Shown in pieces: positions 19,020 through 27,210 of a stretch of 64,000 bases of DNA. Position 1 is the first letter of the stretch; every line of letters starts with the position of its first letter. The DNA is taken from positions 496,001 to 560,000 of the forward strand of contig JBAZQB010000002.1 of the NCBI GenBank assembly GCA_041645435.1. Reading direction: 5' to 3'. The notes beneath the pieces are model-generated. The model was not told the DNA's origin and searched no databases. It saw only the letters and a list, made by a program, of their open reading frames with translations. A program made the position numbers and the translations under genes. Source of the stretch: Methanoregula sp. (lineage in GTDB: Archaea; Halobacteriota; Methanomicrobia; Methanomicrobiales; Methanospirillaceae).

Positions 19020-19982
19020 ATGAACATGACCGCGATCGAGACGCATGACCTTACCAAATATTACGGGGATCTCTGTGCCGTGGATCACCTTTCCCTGTCC
19101 GTGGACAACGAGATCTTCGCTCTCCTTGGTCCCAATGGTTCGGGCAAGACAACAACGGTGCTCATGCTCACCACGCTGCTCCGTCCGACCGAAGGCACTG
19201 CAACGGTCTGCGGCTTCGATTGTGCCACCGAAGGGGACAAGGTCCGGAAAAAACTGAGCTATGTTCCGCAGGATATGGCTGTCGACATCCGGCTGACCGG
19301 GCGGGAAAATGTTGTGTTCTTTGCAAAACTTTACGGTGTGCCAGACCCCCGGGGGCAGGCAGACGAGGCCCTTGCAATTATGGAACTTTCTGATAGGGCT
19401 GACGATCTGGTGAAGACGTACTCGGGTGGTATGCGGCGCAGGCTCGAACTTGCCCAGGCGCTTGTGCATGAACCGGCCGTGCTCTTTCTGGATGAACCGA
19501 CGCTTGGGCTCGATGTTGCTGCCCGGAAAAAGATCTGGGAGCATATCAGGGAACTCCGGAGCCGGGGCATGACGGTTTTTGTCACCACGCATTACATGGA
19601 TGAGGCTGACAAGTTCTGTGACCGGGTGGCGATCATCAGCCGGGGGAGCATCAAAGCCATTGGTGAGCCCAAAGACCTTAAGGCCCGTCTGATGAAAGAC
19701 GTGATCACGGCAAAGATTTCCGGGGAGTATATCCCCTTTGAACTGAGCGGCATCCGCTATGTGGGGAGGAAAGAAGACGAAGTCTCGTTCACCGCAGAGA
19801 ACGGCCGTGAGGCACTGCCGCTCATAGCAGAATCCCTTGCCGCCCGGGGTATGAAAGTCCACTCGCTCTCCCTGCACGAGCCCACGCTGGACGATGTATT
19901 TCTCAATGTCGTGGGGAGCAGTGATGAGCCCCGCTCGTTCAACGACCAGCAGTTCAGGGTCATGCTCCGGAGGCGGAAATGA
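19020..19982 (+). CDS. ABC exporter ATP-binding protein (DrrA/CcmA type)
   Basis: ATPase of a two-component ABC-2 exporter. The 320 residues include Walker A GPNGSGKTT (near residue 40), Q-loop VPQD, signature YSGGMRRR, Walker B VLFLDEPTLGLD and the switch TTHYMDEAD that is typical of drug/polysaccharide exporters. A C-terminal domain of about 90 residues follows, as in the DrrA-type family. CCGGAGA precedes the ATG. The stop overlaps the permease start by 4 nt. The substrate is unknown; lipid or drug export is the usual role of such pairs. Confidence 0.9.
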   Translation: MNMTAIETHDLTKYYGDLCAVDHLSLSVDNEIFALLGPNGSGKTTTVLMLTTLLRPTEGTATVCGFDCATEGDKVRKKLSYVPQDMAVDIRLTGRENVVFFAKLYGVPDPRGQADEALAIMELSDRADDLVKTYSGGMRRRLELAQALVHEPAVLFLDEPTLGLDVAARKKIWEHIRELRSRGMTVFVTTHYMDEADKFCDRVAIISRGSIKAIGEPKDLKARLMKDVITAKISGEYIPFELSGIRYVGRKEDEVSFTAENGREALPLIAESLAARGMKVHSLSLHEPTLDDVFLNVVGSSDEPRSFNDQQFRVMLRRRK

Positions 19983-20704
19983 AGGGCATCTGGCATTACA
20001 TGGAACGCGACCTGGTGAAGTGGGCCCGGGGCCGGGTGGCCGTCATCACCCTGCTGGTGATGCCTGCCGCATGGCTCATTTTCGTGGGTCTCGCCCTTCC
20101 GGTACAGTTCACCGGCAATTACCTGGACTTCATCACGCCCGGTATACTTGTCATGACCATGCTCGCCTCGTCCCTGCAGGGCGGGTCGCTTCTGATGTTT
20201 GACAAGATCCTGGGTTTTTTAAACAAGTTCCTCGCCCTTCCCTCCCCCAGAGAGGATATCCTGTTCGGAAAGATCCTGTTCATCACCATCCGGGGTATGA
20301 TACAGGCGACTGTCATCCTGCTCATCGCGATCCTTATCGGGGCAACCATCCTTTCTCCCGTCCAGTACGGGATGATTTTTATTATCCTGATTCTCTTTGG
20401 TATCCTCTTCTCGGGACTCGCCACAACGATTGCACTCTATATCGATGACCACGACTCCTATGCAGCGGTCAATACCCTGATCTCGATGCCGCTCTTCTTC
20501 ATGTCCAGCGCCCTCATGCCCTACAGTGTCATGCCGTCATGGATGCGGTCCATCGCAATGGTCAACCCGCTCAGTTTTGCCATCGATGCGATCCGATCGG
20601 TGGGTCTTGGTGAGATACCCCTGATGCAGATGGGGCTGCTGTTTGTTGCGGGAGGAGGGGTCCTTGTCATCTGTGTGCGGGTGTTCCGGAACATGACGGT
20701 GTGA
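19979..20704 (+). CDS. ABC-2 type exporter permease
   Basis: Membrane partner of the preceding ATPase. 241 residues with six hydrophobic segments and the ABC-2 family block near the end (ALMPYSVMPSWMRSIAMVNP, then LSFAIDAIR). The N-terminus has the usual amphipathic helix before the first membrane span. It is coupled to the ATPase gene by an ATGA overlap. Confidence 0.9.
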   Translation: MKGIWHYMERDLVKWARGRVAVITLLVMPAAWLIFVGLALPVQFTGNYLDFITPGILVMTMLASSLQGGSLLMFDKILGFLNKFLALPSPREDILFGKILFITIRGMIQATVILLIAILIGATILSPVQYGMIFIILILFGILFSGLATTIALYIDDHDSYAAVNTLISMPLFFMSSALMPYSVMPSWMRSIAMVNPLSFAIDAIRSVGLGEIPLMQMGLLFVAGGGVLVICVRVFRNMTV

Positions 20705-20794
20705 CCTGAATTTTGGATAACGGTTATGGATTATAAAAAAAGTGATTTAAGCCATGGATATAACCGATTTATTCATAATTTCGTTCATACTCTG

Positions 20795-20870
20795 TGAAGA
20801 GAATGAGTGTGACCCCCTCTCTCCCCCAGAGGGGGCGGCAGCCCAAGGGGAGCACCCCTTGACCCCTCCC
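20795..20870 (+). repeat. Repeat family D, copy 1
   Basis: The hairpin CCCCCTCT / AGAGGGGG (loop CTCCCCC) is followed by GCAGCCCAAGGGGAGCA. The same order of elements is found at 35018-35078, so this is a dispersed intergenic element. It lies between convergent genes, next to copy 1 of family A. Confidence 0.7.
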
Positions 20871-20942
20871 CTTTTTTCCAGTGGTTTTTCCCTGCTTGCA
20901 ACGACGCTTTAACGGGTGGTCGCTTGGCTGGGGGATATATTG

Positions 20943-21130
20943 TGCTTTGTAGAAATCATTTAAAAACTCTGACGCTCCTGGGGGCTTCGCCCCCGCCACT
21001 GGGGCACCCCCCATTGCGATGACAACGTATTACCTGTAACCTTACTCTGGCAATCGCACTGCGCCCGTCCCCCAACGGGGGACTGGTGGCGCAAGAGGGG
21101 GGCAATATATTACGTGAAAAAAAGTTTTCT
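20943..21130 (-). repeat. Repeat family A, copy 1 (structured, about 190 bp)
   Basis: On the minus strand this is nearly identical to 56648-56838, from a shared AT-rich lead-in (TTTTCACGTAATATATTGC) through a GC-rich structured core to AATGATTTCTAC. The core can pair CGCCAC with GTGGCG, TCCCCC with GGGGGA, TGCGAT with ATCGCA and GGGGGC with GCCCCC. The segment TTACAGGTAATACGT is present in all full copies. It could be an RNA gene or a miniature mobile element. Confidence 0.8.
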
Positions 21131-21195
21131 ACAATGCAAATAATTGAGACTGAGAAAACGGAATTGCAAAATTGTTTATACACTAACCCGATTGA

Positions 21196-21265
21196 ACCGC
21201 CGCGGGGGCGCCCCTTCGGGGGCGGCGGGGTTCATCGTATCTGGGGTAGATGGGTATAAGCCCCC
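21196..21265 (+). repeat. Repeat family B, copy 1 (about 80 bp)
   Basis: Two-hairpin GC-rich element. The first hairpin pairs GAACCGCCGC with a GC-rich strand ending GGGGTTC around a GCCCC-TTC-GGGGGC core. The second, degenerate here, involves GGGTATAAGCCCCC. Five related copies lie at 39.7, 56.5, 56.9, 58.8 and 62.0 kb. Confidence 0.75.
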
Positions 21266-21285
21266 GTATAAAGCAGAGAAAAAAA

Positions 21286-22038
21286 TTAACCAGATTTCCG
21301 GCCAGCCACTATTCCAGCACCCACCGCAATGATACACACCCAAATTTCCACCGGCACGCGTTGAGTGGGGATCGCTGTTGGTGATGGTATTGGAACCGTA
21401 GTAGTCGGAAGTTGTGTGGGTGTTTCTGTTATGGTCACGATAACTGGTGTCCGTTCCGGCGTGCGAACCGGTAGCGTGGCAATCGTATCGAATCCCACCG
21501 TTCCACGTTTCACTCCCACATCTCCCCGCTGTACAAGGATGTTGTCCTTTGCTGCGGACTGGGTATTTTCTACTTTGACCGAGAATGTCCGCGTCGCGGT
21601 ATTCGATGAAGTCTGGAACGCGACAATGGCTTGCCCGTCCTTATCGGTTGTCACCAGTCCGTAATACTGCGTGTTGGACATTGACGCAGTTGAGGGAGCT
21701 ACATCATCGAGAATCGTGCGGCCGCCCCCGTTATTGTACTGGTACGAACCGATCACATACGGGCCACCGGTTGGATCTTTTTCAATATTTGCCTGGTTGG
21801 CGAGAAGAACGGGGGGCTGGTCGCCGGGCTCCCCGCTCATGGTATACGTCCGGGTCAGCCAGACATAGTAGGCTGTGTTGGGCGTGCCTGTCACCGTGAT
21901 GGTAAACCGTGAACCGCGGGTAAGGCCGGCCTCATCCGCAGAAACAAGCGGAAAGAGCAGAATGGATACAAAGATTATGGAAACAAGGAAGAAAGCGATG
22001 CGGTGCCTTCTGTTCTCTGGATGCTCTTCACGGTACAT
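21286..22038 (-). CDS. Membrane-anchored surface protein with a Thr/Pro stalk
   Basis: A 250-residue exported protein. Residues about 12-35 are a signal peptide ending near VSADE. An Ig-like ectodomain (about 38-170; TGTPNTAYYVWLTRTY, with an Ala/Thr-rich second half) resembles the domain repeated in methanogen S-layer-type proteins of the DUF3821 group. A Thr/Pro-rich stalk (190-228) leads to a C-terminal transmembrane helix and a short basic tail. It is probably displayed on the cell surface and glycosylated on the stalk. It is convergent with the ABC exporter, across a repeat cluster. Confidence 0.8.
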   Translation of the reverse strand: MYREEHPENRRHRIAFFLVSIIFVSILLFPLVSADEAGLTRGSRFTITVTGTPNTAYYVWLTRTYTMSGEPGDQPPVLLANQANIEKDPTGGPYVIGSYQYNNGGGRTILDDVAPSTASMSNTQYYGLVTTDKDGQAIVAFQTSSNTATRTFSVKVENTQSAAKDNILVQRGDVGVKRGTVGFDTIATLPVRTPERTPVIVTITETPTQLPTTTVPIPSPTAIPTQRVPVEIWVCIIAVGAGIVAGRKSG

Positions 22039-22228
22039 GGTAGCTCGTGAGAGTGATTGGCCGATTCTCCCAAATATGTTTGGGTTTAATCAAAACGCAG
22101 TAATTTTTCCGGATGCCGGTGAACAATGGGGCACAGCACGTTACACTCATGGAGACAAATGCAACCATGAAGGCCGAATACTAACAGAATCGTATTAAAA
22201 AAAAGAGAAATAATTAACCGCACAACAC

Positions 22229-22408
22229 TTAGAAGCGGGGCTTCCGGTGTTTCGGGAGGCAGTCCCTGCAATAGACGGGCCTTCCCTCAGTTGGCTTGAA
22301 CGGTACTTCGCATTCCTTTCCACAGTCTGAACAGACTACTTTTGTCATTTCACGGGGACCGAAGTCACGGGGACCGCGGTTGCCACCAAAATTTGATGAT
22401 CCATACAT
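22229..22408 (-). CDS. Small zinc-ribbon protein, 59 residues
   Basis: Short gene whose translation starts MYGSSNFGG with a Gly/Arg-rich leader (residues 6-20), then two CxxC knuckles: CSDC (26-29) and CRDC (47-50) separated by 17 residues, with the conserved stretch KECEVPFKPTEGRPVYCRDC and a basic tail. This is the CxxC-x17-CxxC family common in methanogens and some bacteria; its function is unknown, though a nucleic-acid-binding role would fit the basic, Gly/Arg-rich character. The ATG at 22408 and stop at 22229 give one clean frame. Confidence 0.85.
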   Translation of the reverse strand: MYGSSNFGGNRGPRDFGPREMTKVVCSDCGKECEVPFKPTEGRPVYCRDCLPKHRKPRF

Positions 22409-22513
22409 AATGATTACTCAAACAGTCTTTTTTATAAACTGTACCATAATATTGGCATCCGGAGTATAAGAGTTTCTGCATTGCCGGATTACAGAAAGTA
22501 TTGTTTTGTCAGA

Positions 22514-23674
22514 TTACTGTAACTCTTCTCTTCGCCGGAACATATCCCTTGGGACTAGTATCTCGAACCGCGCACCTTTCCCCGGTTCCCCGGTCTCCCG
22601 TATCGTAATACCGGTAATTGAGAGGATCTCACGGATTAAAAAGAGTCCGAGACCGGAATCTATGCCAAAACCCTTCCTGAATATATGTTCCTTATTCTGC
22701 TGCGCAATGCCAATCCCGTTGTCCTCGCAGGAAATAATCAGGTCATCGCCTTTCCTGGAACAGGAAATGGTTATCCGTGTTACATGCTCTCCGTGCCGGA
22801 GTGCATTGTTGATCAGGTTATAGAACACTTTGCCTATCATGGCATCGGTAAAGATCTCCACAGCGTTACAATCCACCTGAACAGTAACGTCAGGCGAATC
22901 AAGCTGGTCTGCAGCGCTCCGGGCAATCGCCCCGACCTCATACCATGCCGGTGCCTGGGAACCAATCTCCTGGTAATCCCTGGTAAACTCGATCTGGTCC
23001 TGAATTGCCATGGATGTCCGTTCCAGGTGCTCAAGGGATTCCCTGAGTCGTGGTTCATTCGAGAGATCCTTTGCAAGATCGATCTCTGCCAGCAGGGCAA
23101 AGATCCGGTTTGAGATATCATGTCTTGTGATCTGCGAGAGGAGGGACAGTTTATTATTCGCACTGCCAAGCGCCAGTTCCACCCTGCGGCGTTTCTCTAT
23201 GTCTTCAGTCATGTGCAGGTTGGCTTCAGAGAGCTCGCGGGTTCTTTTTGCGATCCGCTCCTCCAGGCCGATAGTGAGTTCTTCAAGGTTCTTCTGAGCT
23301 TTACGCCGCTCGATCACTTCGGCTTCCAGAAGTACGTAATTGCAGCGGATCTCCCAGACAAGAAGCGAGACAATTGCGATCATCAGGATAAAGATCGCAC
23401 GGTTCGAAGGGTCAGAAGGATCCTGTCGATACATGCCTGAGATCAGGCTGCTTCCCAGGATGGCTCCCGTGATCAGAAACGCAACGACAAACGGGGCATA
23501 GCGCCAGGAGAGCCACACCGACATCAGAAGTGGCACGAAATAGAGAATCCAGATGACAAAACCAAGGGGAAGGAAAATATCGGTAGTGAGGATTACGATC
23601 CCGAGACAGATCATCGCGATCTGTATGAATTGTTCCCCCACCTCCGGTATTTTTCCCAGATCTTTCATAAACAA
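22514..23674 (-). CDS. Membrane sensor histidine kinase
   Basis: A 386-residue kinase. The N-terminal part (residues 15-120) has four hydrophobic helices forming an integral-membrane sensor. A coiled-coil linker (about 118-175) leads to the phosphoacceptor motif ITRHDISNRI (His near 190) of the type common in methanogens, then a HATPase domain with N-box NLINNALRHGEHV, G1 CEDNGIGIA and G2 GFGIDSGLGLFLIREIL. No response regulator is adjacent, so its partner is unknown. Translation could also start two codons later (MKDLG). It is similar in the kinase half to the gene at 27211-29517. Confidence 0.92.
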   Translation of the reverse strand: MFMKDLGKIPEVGEQFIQIAMICLGIVILTTDIFLPLGFVIWILYFVPLLMSVWLSWRYAPFVVAFLITGAILGSSLISGMYRQDPSDPSNRAIFILMIAIVSLLVWEIRCNYVLLEAEVIERRKAQKNLEELTIGLEERIAKRTRELSEANLHMTEDIEKRRRVELALGSANNKLSLLSQITRHDISNRIFALLAEIDLAKDLSNEPRLRESLEHLERTSMAIQDQIEFTRDYQEIGSQAPAWYEVGAIARSAADQLDSPDVTVQVDCNAVEIFTDAMIGKVFYNLINNALRHGEHVTRITISCSRKGDDLIISCEDNGIGIAQQNKEHIFRKGFGIDSGLGLFLIREILSITGITIRETGEPGKGARFEILVPRDMFRRREELQ

Positions 23675-23828
23675 TCCCGGTGTTTTTTAATTACGATATG
23701 TCATGATGGTACTCCATACAATAAGTTCTTTCGCCGTGATATCAGGTATTGAATCAGTTATTCGCCCGGCACCTGATTAAAAAATGCCCCCTCCATTTGT
23801 CAGGGTTTACGTCAGTCTGCCTGTATGA

Positions 23829-23848
23829 GGTTTGGGGTAATACCAAAC
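23829..23848. promoter_or_regulatory. Candidate operator of the DtxR-like regulator, site 1
   Basis: Inverted repeat GTTTGG-N7-CCAAAC (23830-23848), about 30 nt upstream of the regulator's ATG. The same core TTTGG-N7-CCAAA appears at 26079-26095 upstream of the cbiM-PDGLE unit of this transport locus, so both probably bind the same regulator. Confidence 0.6.
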
Positions 23849-23879
23849 TTTATTTTGTGATGCATCCTTACAATCCCCT

Positions 23880-24332
23880 ATGAAACCCGAGAGTGGTCTT
23901 GTTCTCTCTGCCCGGAAAGTGGAGTATCTGAAATACCTATTTTCCCGTGGCGGAACTGTCAGGACCAGCGAGATCGCGTCAGCATTCCATGTTGATCCTT
24001 CGACCATCACAAAGACCCTCGCTGAACTCACCGCGGGGGGTTATATCTCACATGTCCCCTATCACGGGGTCTGCCTGACGAACTCAGGAAGGCAACATGC
24101 GGAATTTCTTATAAAACGGCACAGGATTCTCAGCCTGGTCTTTGTCCGCAACGGGCTTTCCCATGAACTGGCCTGCCGGGAAGTCTCGCGATTCGAGAGT
24201 CTCGTGACTAAAGAAGCGATCGACACCATCTGCTGCGCAATGGGACATCCCCGGCTGGGTGTTTGCGGCGAGATCACGCATGATGACGGGTGTATGGGTG
24301 CCACGGGATCAGGAAACCGGGGCGTGAACTGA
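23880..24332 (+). CDS. DtxR/MntR-family metal-dependent regulator
   Basis: A 150-residue repressor with an N-terminal winged helix (residues 10-65, with the recognition region SAFHVDPSTITKTLAEL) and a dimerisation and metal domain (75-130). Aligned to DtxR, the anchor His79 is kept (His81), but His98, Cys102 and His106 are replaced by Cys99, Ser103 and Ser107, while Glu105 is kept (Glu106). A Cys/His-rich tail (Cys118, Cys119, His123, Cys129, His134, Cys138) could contribute ligands. It lies 22 nt upstream of cbiQ, so it very probably regulates the following Ni/Co importer. The changed ligands suggest a metal other than iron. Confidence 0.88.
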   Translation: MKPESGLVLSARKVEYLKYLFSRGGTVRTSEIASAFHVDPSTITKTLAELTAGGYISHVPYHGVCLTNSGRQHAEFLIKRHRILSLVFVRNGLSHELACREVSRFESLVTKEAIDTICCAMGHPRLGVCGEITHDDGCMGATGSGNRGVN

Positions 24333-24354
24333 TGAACAGCGGGAGAAAAAAACC

Positions 24355-25176
24355 ATGAGTTCAACAATGATCTCGTCACATATCCCGGATCTTGACCTGA
24401 TCACGGTTTATGCCCAGCGACAGGACACCTTCTTCTCCCGGGTGAGCCCGTGGACCTCGTTTGCCGGGCTCCTGCTCGTGATCCTGCTTATCACCCTCAC
24501 CCGCAACCTGGTGATCTGTGGTGCATTGTATCTTGTAATCCTCGGGATGTATGCTGCTGCCGGCCTTCCGGTAAGAAAACTGTTCGCGTGGTATACCCTG
24601 CCGGTACTTTTTGTTCTCTCACTGGTCGGGATAATGGCGTGGACCGAACCGGGCACTCCCCTGTTCTCCTTGAATACCGGCCTCTGTACCCTCACTCTTA
24701 CGGACAATGGTCTCATACTGGTAGTCACGCTGCTTCTCAAGGCGCTCATATCGGTCACGTACTCGCTCTTCTTTCTCATGACAACCCGGTACCAGCACTT
24801 CTCTGCCATGATCTACCGCCTTTTCCCTACGCCCCTTGACCAGATCTTTCTCATGGCCTACCGGTTCTTATTCCTCACGCTCTCGATGACCGGTTCGATC
24901 TTCAAGGCAGTGCGTTCGCGGGGGGGAGGGATCATCCACAGCATCAGGGTCCAGGGCCGGATATTTGCCGAAGTATTTGCCTTAGTCTTCATCCGGTCAT
25001 TCGACCGTGCGGAGCGGGTGCACCAGGCCATGATCGCACGGGGCTATAACGGTAAGTACGAGGCGGGAACGGAGATTCCCCGGCCCGGCCTTTCCGGGTA
25101 TTGTGTTATCGGAGCATTCACCGGTGTGATTGCCCTTGTTGTCCTTTTCGTGCCGAATACCGGGGGACTGCTGTAA
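24355..25176 (+). CDS. cbiQ: ECF transporter transmembrane component CbiQ (second locus)
   Basis: T-component of a second Ni/Co importer. 273 residues with five to six transmembrane segments and the coupling motifs near residues 180-225 (KAVRSRGGG and FIRSFDRAERVHQAMIARGY). The stop and the cbiO start share one base (TAATG). A ribosome site, GGGAG, precedes the ATG. It is only distantly similar to the CbiQ at 8183-9010, so the two are different transporters rather than a recent duplication. Confidence 0.92.
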   Translation: MSSTMISSHIPDLDLITVYAQRQDTFFSRVSPWTSFAGLLLVILLITLTRNLVICGALYLVILGMYAAAGLPVRKLFAWYTLPVLFVLSLVGIMAWTEPGTPLFSLNTGLCTLTLTDNGLILVVTLLLKALISVTYSLFFLMTTRYQHFSAMIYRLFPTPLDQIFLMAYRFLFLTLSMTGSIFKAVRSRGGGIIHSIRVQGRIFAEVFALVFIRSFDRAERVHQAMIARGYNGKYEAGTEIPRPGLSGYCVIGAFTGVIALVVLFVPNTGGLL

Positions 25177-26063
25177 TGACCCTCGTTTATCGTGATCCCC
25201 ATGCGCCTCACTGTCCTCCCATAGACAAGCAGCGTGAACTCATCCATGTCGACTGCGCAAGCCACACGTATCCTGACGGGAGTGTCGGTATCCACGACAT
25301 GTGCTTTTACGTGCTCAGAGATGAGATTGTGGCACTTTGCGGTCCGAATGGTTCGGGAAAGTCCACCCTCCTTGAGCATCTGAACGGGCTTCTCACTCCC
25401 TCGGAAGGTGATGTCTGGGTAAATGGCAGGTCGATAACGCATGGAGAACGTTCCGATCTCTGGAAGGATGTCGGGGTCGTCTTCCAGCGTTCCGATGACC
25501 AGCTCTTTGCACCAACGGTACTTGACGACGTGATGTTTGGCCCGCTGAACCTTGGCATGTCTCATGCTGATGCGGAGGCGGCAGCGATGAGTGCCCTTGA
25601 AGGGGTGGGAGCTGCAGACCTTGTCCAGAAACTCCCCAATTACTTAAGCGGCGGGCAGAAGCGGCTGGTCTCCATTGCCGGTGTTCTTGCCATGAAACCG
25701 AAGATCATGGTCCTTGATGAACCTACCTCGGATCTGGATCCATTACACAGCGAACAGGTTGAGGCGCTGATTCTCCGGTTCAAACGGGATTACGGTATCA
25801 GTGTTGTCATTGCCACCCACGATCTCGACCTGGCTGCACGGATCGCCGACCGGGTCTGCCTGGTGAAAAACGGTTCGGTCTTTGCCGAGGGCACTCCTGA
25901 TGAGGTGTTCTATAACCCTTCACTCATAAAAGAGGCCGGTCTCACCCTGCCGCACACGGTCAGGATATACCTCGAGTACTGTAAAGCCCGGGGAATAAAA
26001 CCGGAACAACGACCCATACACCGGCACGAACTCATCCTTGCGTTGCAATCTTTACAGTCATGA
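25176..26063 (+). CDS. cbiO: ECF transporter ATP-binding protein CbiO (second locus)
   Basis: ATPase of the second Ni/Co importer, 295 residues. It has Walker A GPNGSGKST (about 56-64), the ECF-specific Q-loop FQRSDDQLFAPTV, signature LSGGQKRL, Walker B IMVLDEPTSDLD and switch ATHD. An N-terminal extension of about 25 residues precedes the first strand. Start placed at 25176, where the ATG overlaps the cbiQ stop by one base; an upstream in-frame ATG lies inside cbiQ and is unlikely. Confidence 0.92.
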   Translation: MTLVYRDPHAPHCPPIDKQRELIHVDCASHTYPDGSVGIHDMCFYVLRDEIVALCGPNGSGKSTLLEHLNGLLTPSEGDVWVNGRSITHGERSDLWKDVGVVFQRSDDQLFAPTVLDDVMFGPLNLGMSHADAEAAAMSALEGVGAADLVQKLPNYLSGGQKRLVSIAGVLAMKPKIMVLDEPTSDLDPLHSEQVEALILRFKRDYGISVVIATHDLDLAARIADRVCLVKNGSVFAEGTPDEVFYNPSLIKEAGLTLPHTVRIYLEYCKARGIKPEQRPIHRHELILALQSLQS

Positions 26064-26077
26064 CATCGCATTACAAA

Positions 26078-26096
26078 ATTTGGAGAGCACCCAAAA
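26078..26096. promoter_or_regulatory. Candidate operator of the DtxR-like regulator, site 2
   Basis: ATTTGG-N7-CCAAAA between cbiO and cbiM, with the same half-sites and the same 7-nt spacing as the repeat upstream of the regulator gene at 23830-23848. It lies about 92 nt before the cbiM start codon, near a T-rich patch (CTTTTTAAG) that could be the promoter. Confidence 0.55.
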
Positions 26097-26187
26097 TTTC
26101 CCTAATCTTTTTAAGGGCTTCCATCAATTATTTTCTCAACAGCCGGCGGGTATTCTCGACAGACCGGAAGGAGCTGACTAACCTTTA

Positions 26188-26838
26188 ATGGCACACATTC
26201 ATCTCGAAGACGGATCGTTTTCCCTGCTTTGGGTTGCAGTCTGGTGGACTGCTGCAATCATCCTGGCAGGTATGGCGATCTACCTGATGCGGTCCGAAAA
26301 GAAACCCGACCGGAGAAAGATCACCCTTGCGGCATTCTGCACGGCAGCGGCTTTTGCCATATTCCAGGTGAGCTTACCGATATTCGGTGGAGTCCATCTT
26401 AACCTGACACCCCTCATAGGCATTCTCGCCGGCCCGGCAGCGGGATCCCTCGTGGTGCTCATCATCAACATTCTTTCATCCGCGATCGGTCATGGCGGCT
26501 GGGGGCTTATAGGTGCAAATACCCTGGTCAACATTGTTGAAGTTTTTGTGGGGTACGCCTGTTTCCGCCTGCTGAAATCCACGATTCCCGATCTCTTCTC
26601 GCGGGCAGGTATTGCCACGATAGCCGGGTTGTTCTGCGGTAATATCGTGATGATCCTTATCGTTATCATTTCCGGTGTTCAGGGCGTGAACCAGGGCACC
26701 GGTCAGATCCTGACCGGGCTCTCACTGATTGCTGCGGTAAATATGGGCGTTGCGGTAATCGAAGCATTCATCACCGGTCTCATTGTCGCCTATATAGGTA
26801 AAATCCGGCCGGATCTGCTGATCGGTGAGCATCCATGA
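26188..26838 (+). CDS. cbiM: CbiM-family substrate-binding subunit (second locus)
   Basis: S-component of the second Ni/Co importer. The N-terminus MAHIHLEDGSF differs from the classical MHIPD/MHIMEG but offers two histidines for metal binding. The conserved internal block GHGGWGLIGANTLVN is present, with about seven transmembrane helices over 216 residues. A separate promoter is likely, because 124 nt including an operator-like repeat separate it from cbiO. The ribosome site GGAAGGAG is about 18 nt upstream, somewhat far. It overlaps the PDGLE gene by 4 nt. Confidence 0.9.
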   Translation: MAHIHLEDGSFSLLWVAVWWTAAIILAGMAIYLMRSEKKPDRRKITLAAFCTAAAFAIFQVSLPIFGGVHLNLTPLIGILAGPAAGSLVVLIINILSSAIGHGGWGLIGANTLVNIVEVFVGYACFRLLKSTIPDLFSRAGIATIAGLFCGNIVMILIVIISGVQGVNQGTGQILTGLSLIAAVNMGVAVIEAFITGLIVAYIGKIRPDLLIGEHP

Positions 26839-27110
26839 TCGCATCGGGAGATACAAAAGGACGGCTTGTCTTTCTTATACTTCTCGTGCTTGTTGCAATA
26901 GTAGCGTTTGCCGCATACCAGCTCTCCGGGAATATGGGCATCGAAGAACGGTTCAACCATGCGGTAGGTCTGGAAAATCCCGGCAACGCAGATAGTGATG
27001 GGTGGTTCGGATTTGTACTTGAAGGCAGTCCCTTGCTCTATGCTATCGTGCTGGGTATCCTCGCTCTCGGGATTCTTTTCACCTATCGTTATTTTTGGTG
27101 TAAACCGTGA
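26835..27110 (+). CDS. PDGLE-domain small subunit (second locus)
   Basis: A 91-residue membrane protein with an N-terminal helix (12-30), an extracytoplasmic loop and a C-terminal helix (about 68-88). In the usual PDGLE position it reads NMGIEER, a strongly diverged version, but the topology, length and 4-nt overlap with cbiM identify it as the partner subunit. It ends the transport locus. Confidence 0.75.
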   Translation: MIASGDTKGRLVFLILLVLVAIVAFAAYQLSGNMGIEERFNHAVGLENPGNADSDGWFGFVLEGSPLLYAIVLGILALGILFTYRYFWCKP

Positions 27111-27210
27111 TAGGGAACGTATCAGCGAAAATCTGTTGATCGGAGTTCTCTTTCCTTTTGGATAGAAAAAGAAAACTATTTCATTGATTAAAAAAAAACA
27201 CCCAATATTA

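Noticed and set aside
18888..19877. 329-residue minus-strand open frame opposite the ABC exporter ATPase
   Set aside because: Shadow of the plus-strand ATPase, whose Walker motifs are decisive.
20956..21183. 75-residue open frame over repeat A copy 1
   Set aside because: Translation of a GC-rich repeat; related frames in other copies have different contexts and no conserved start.
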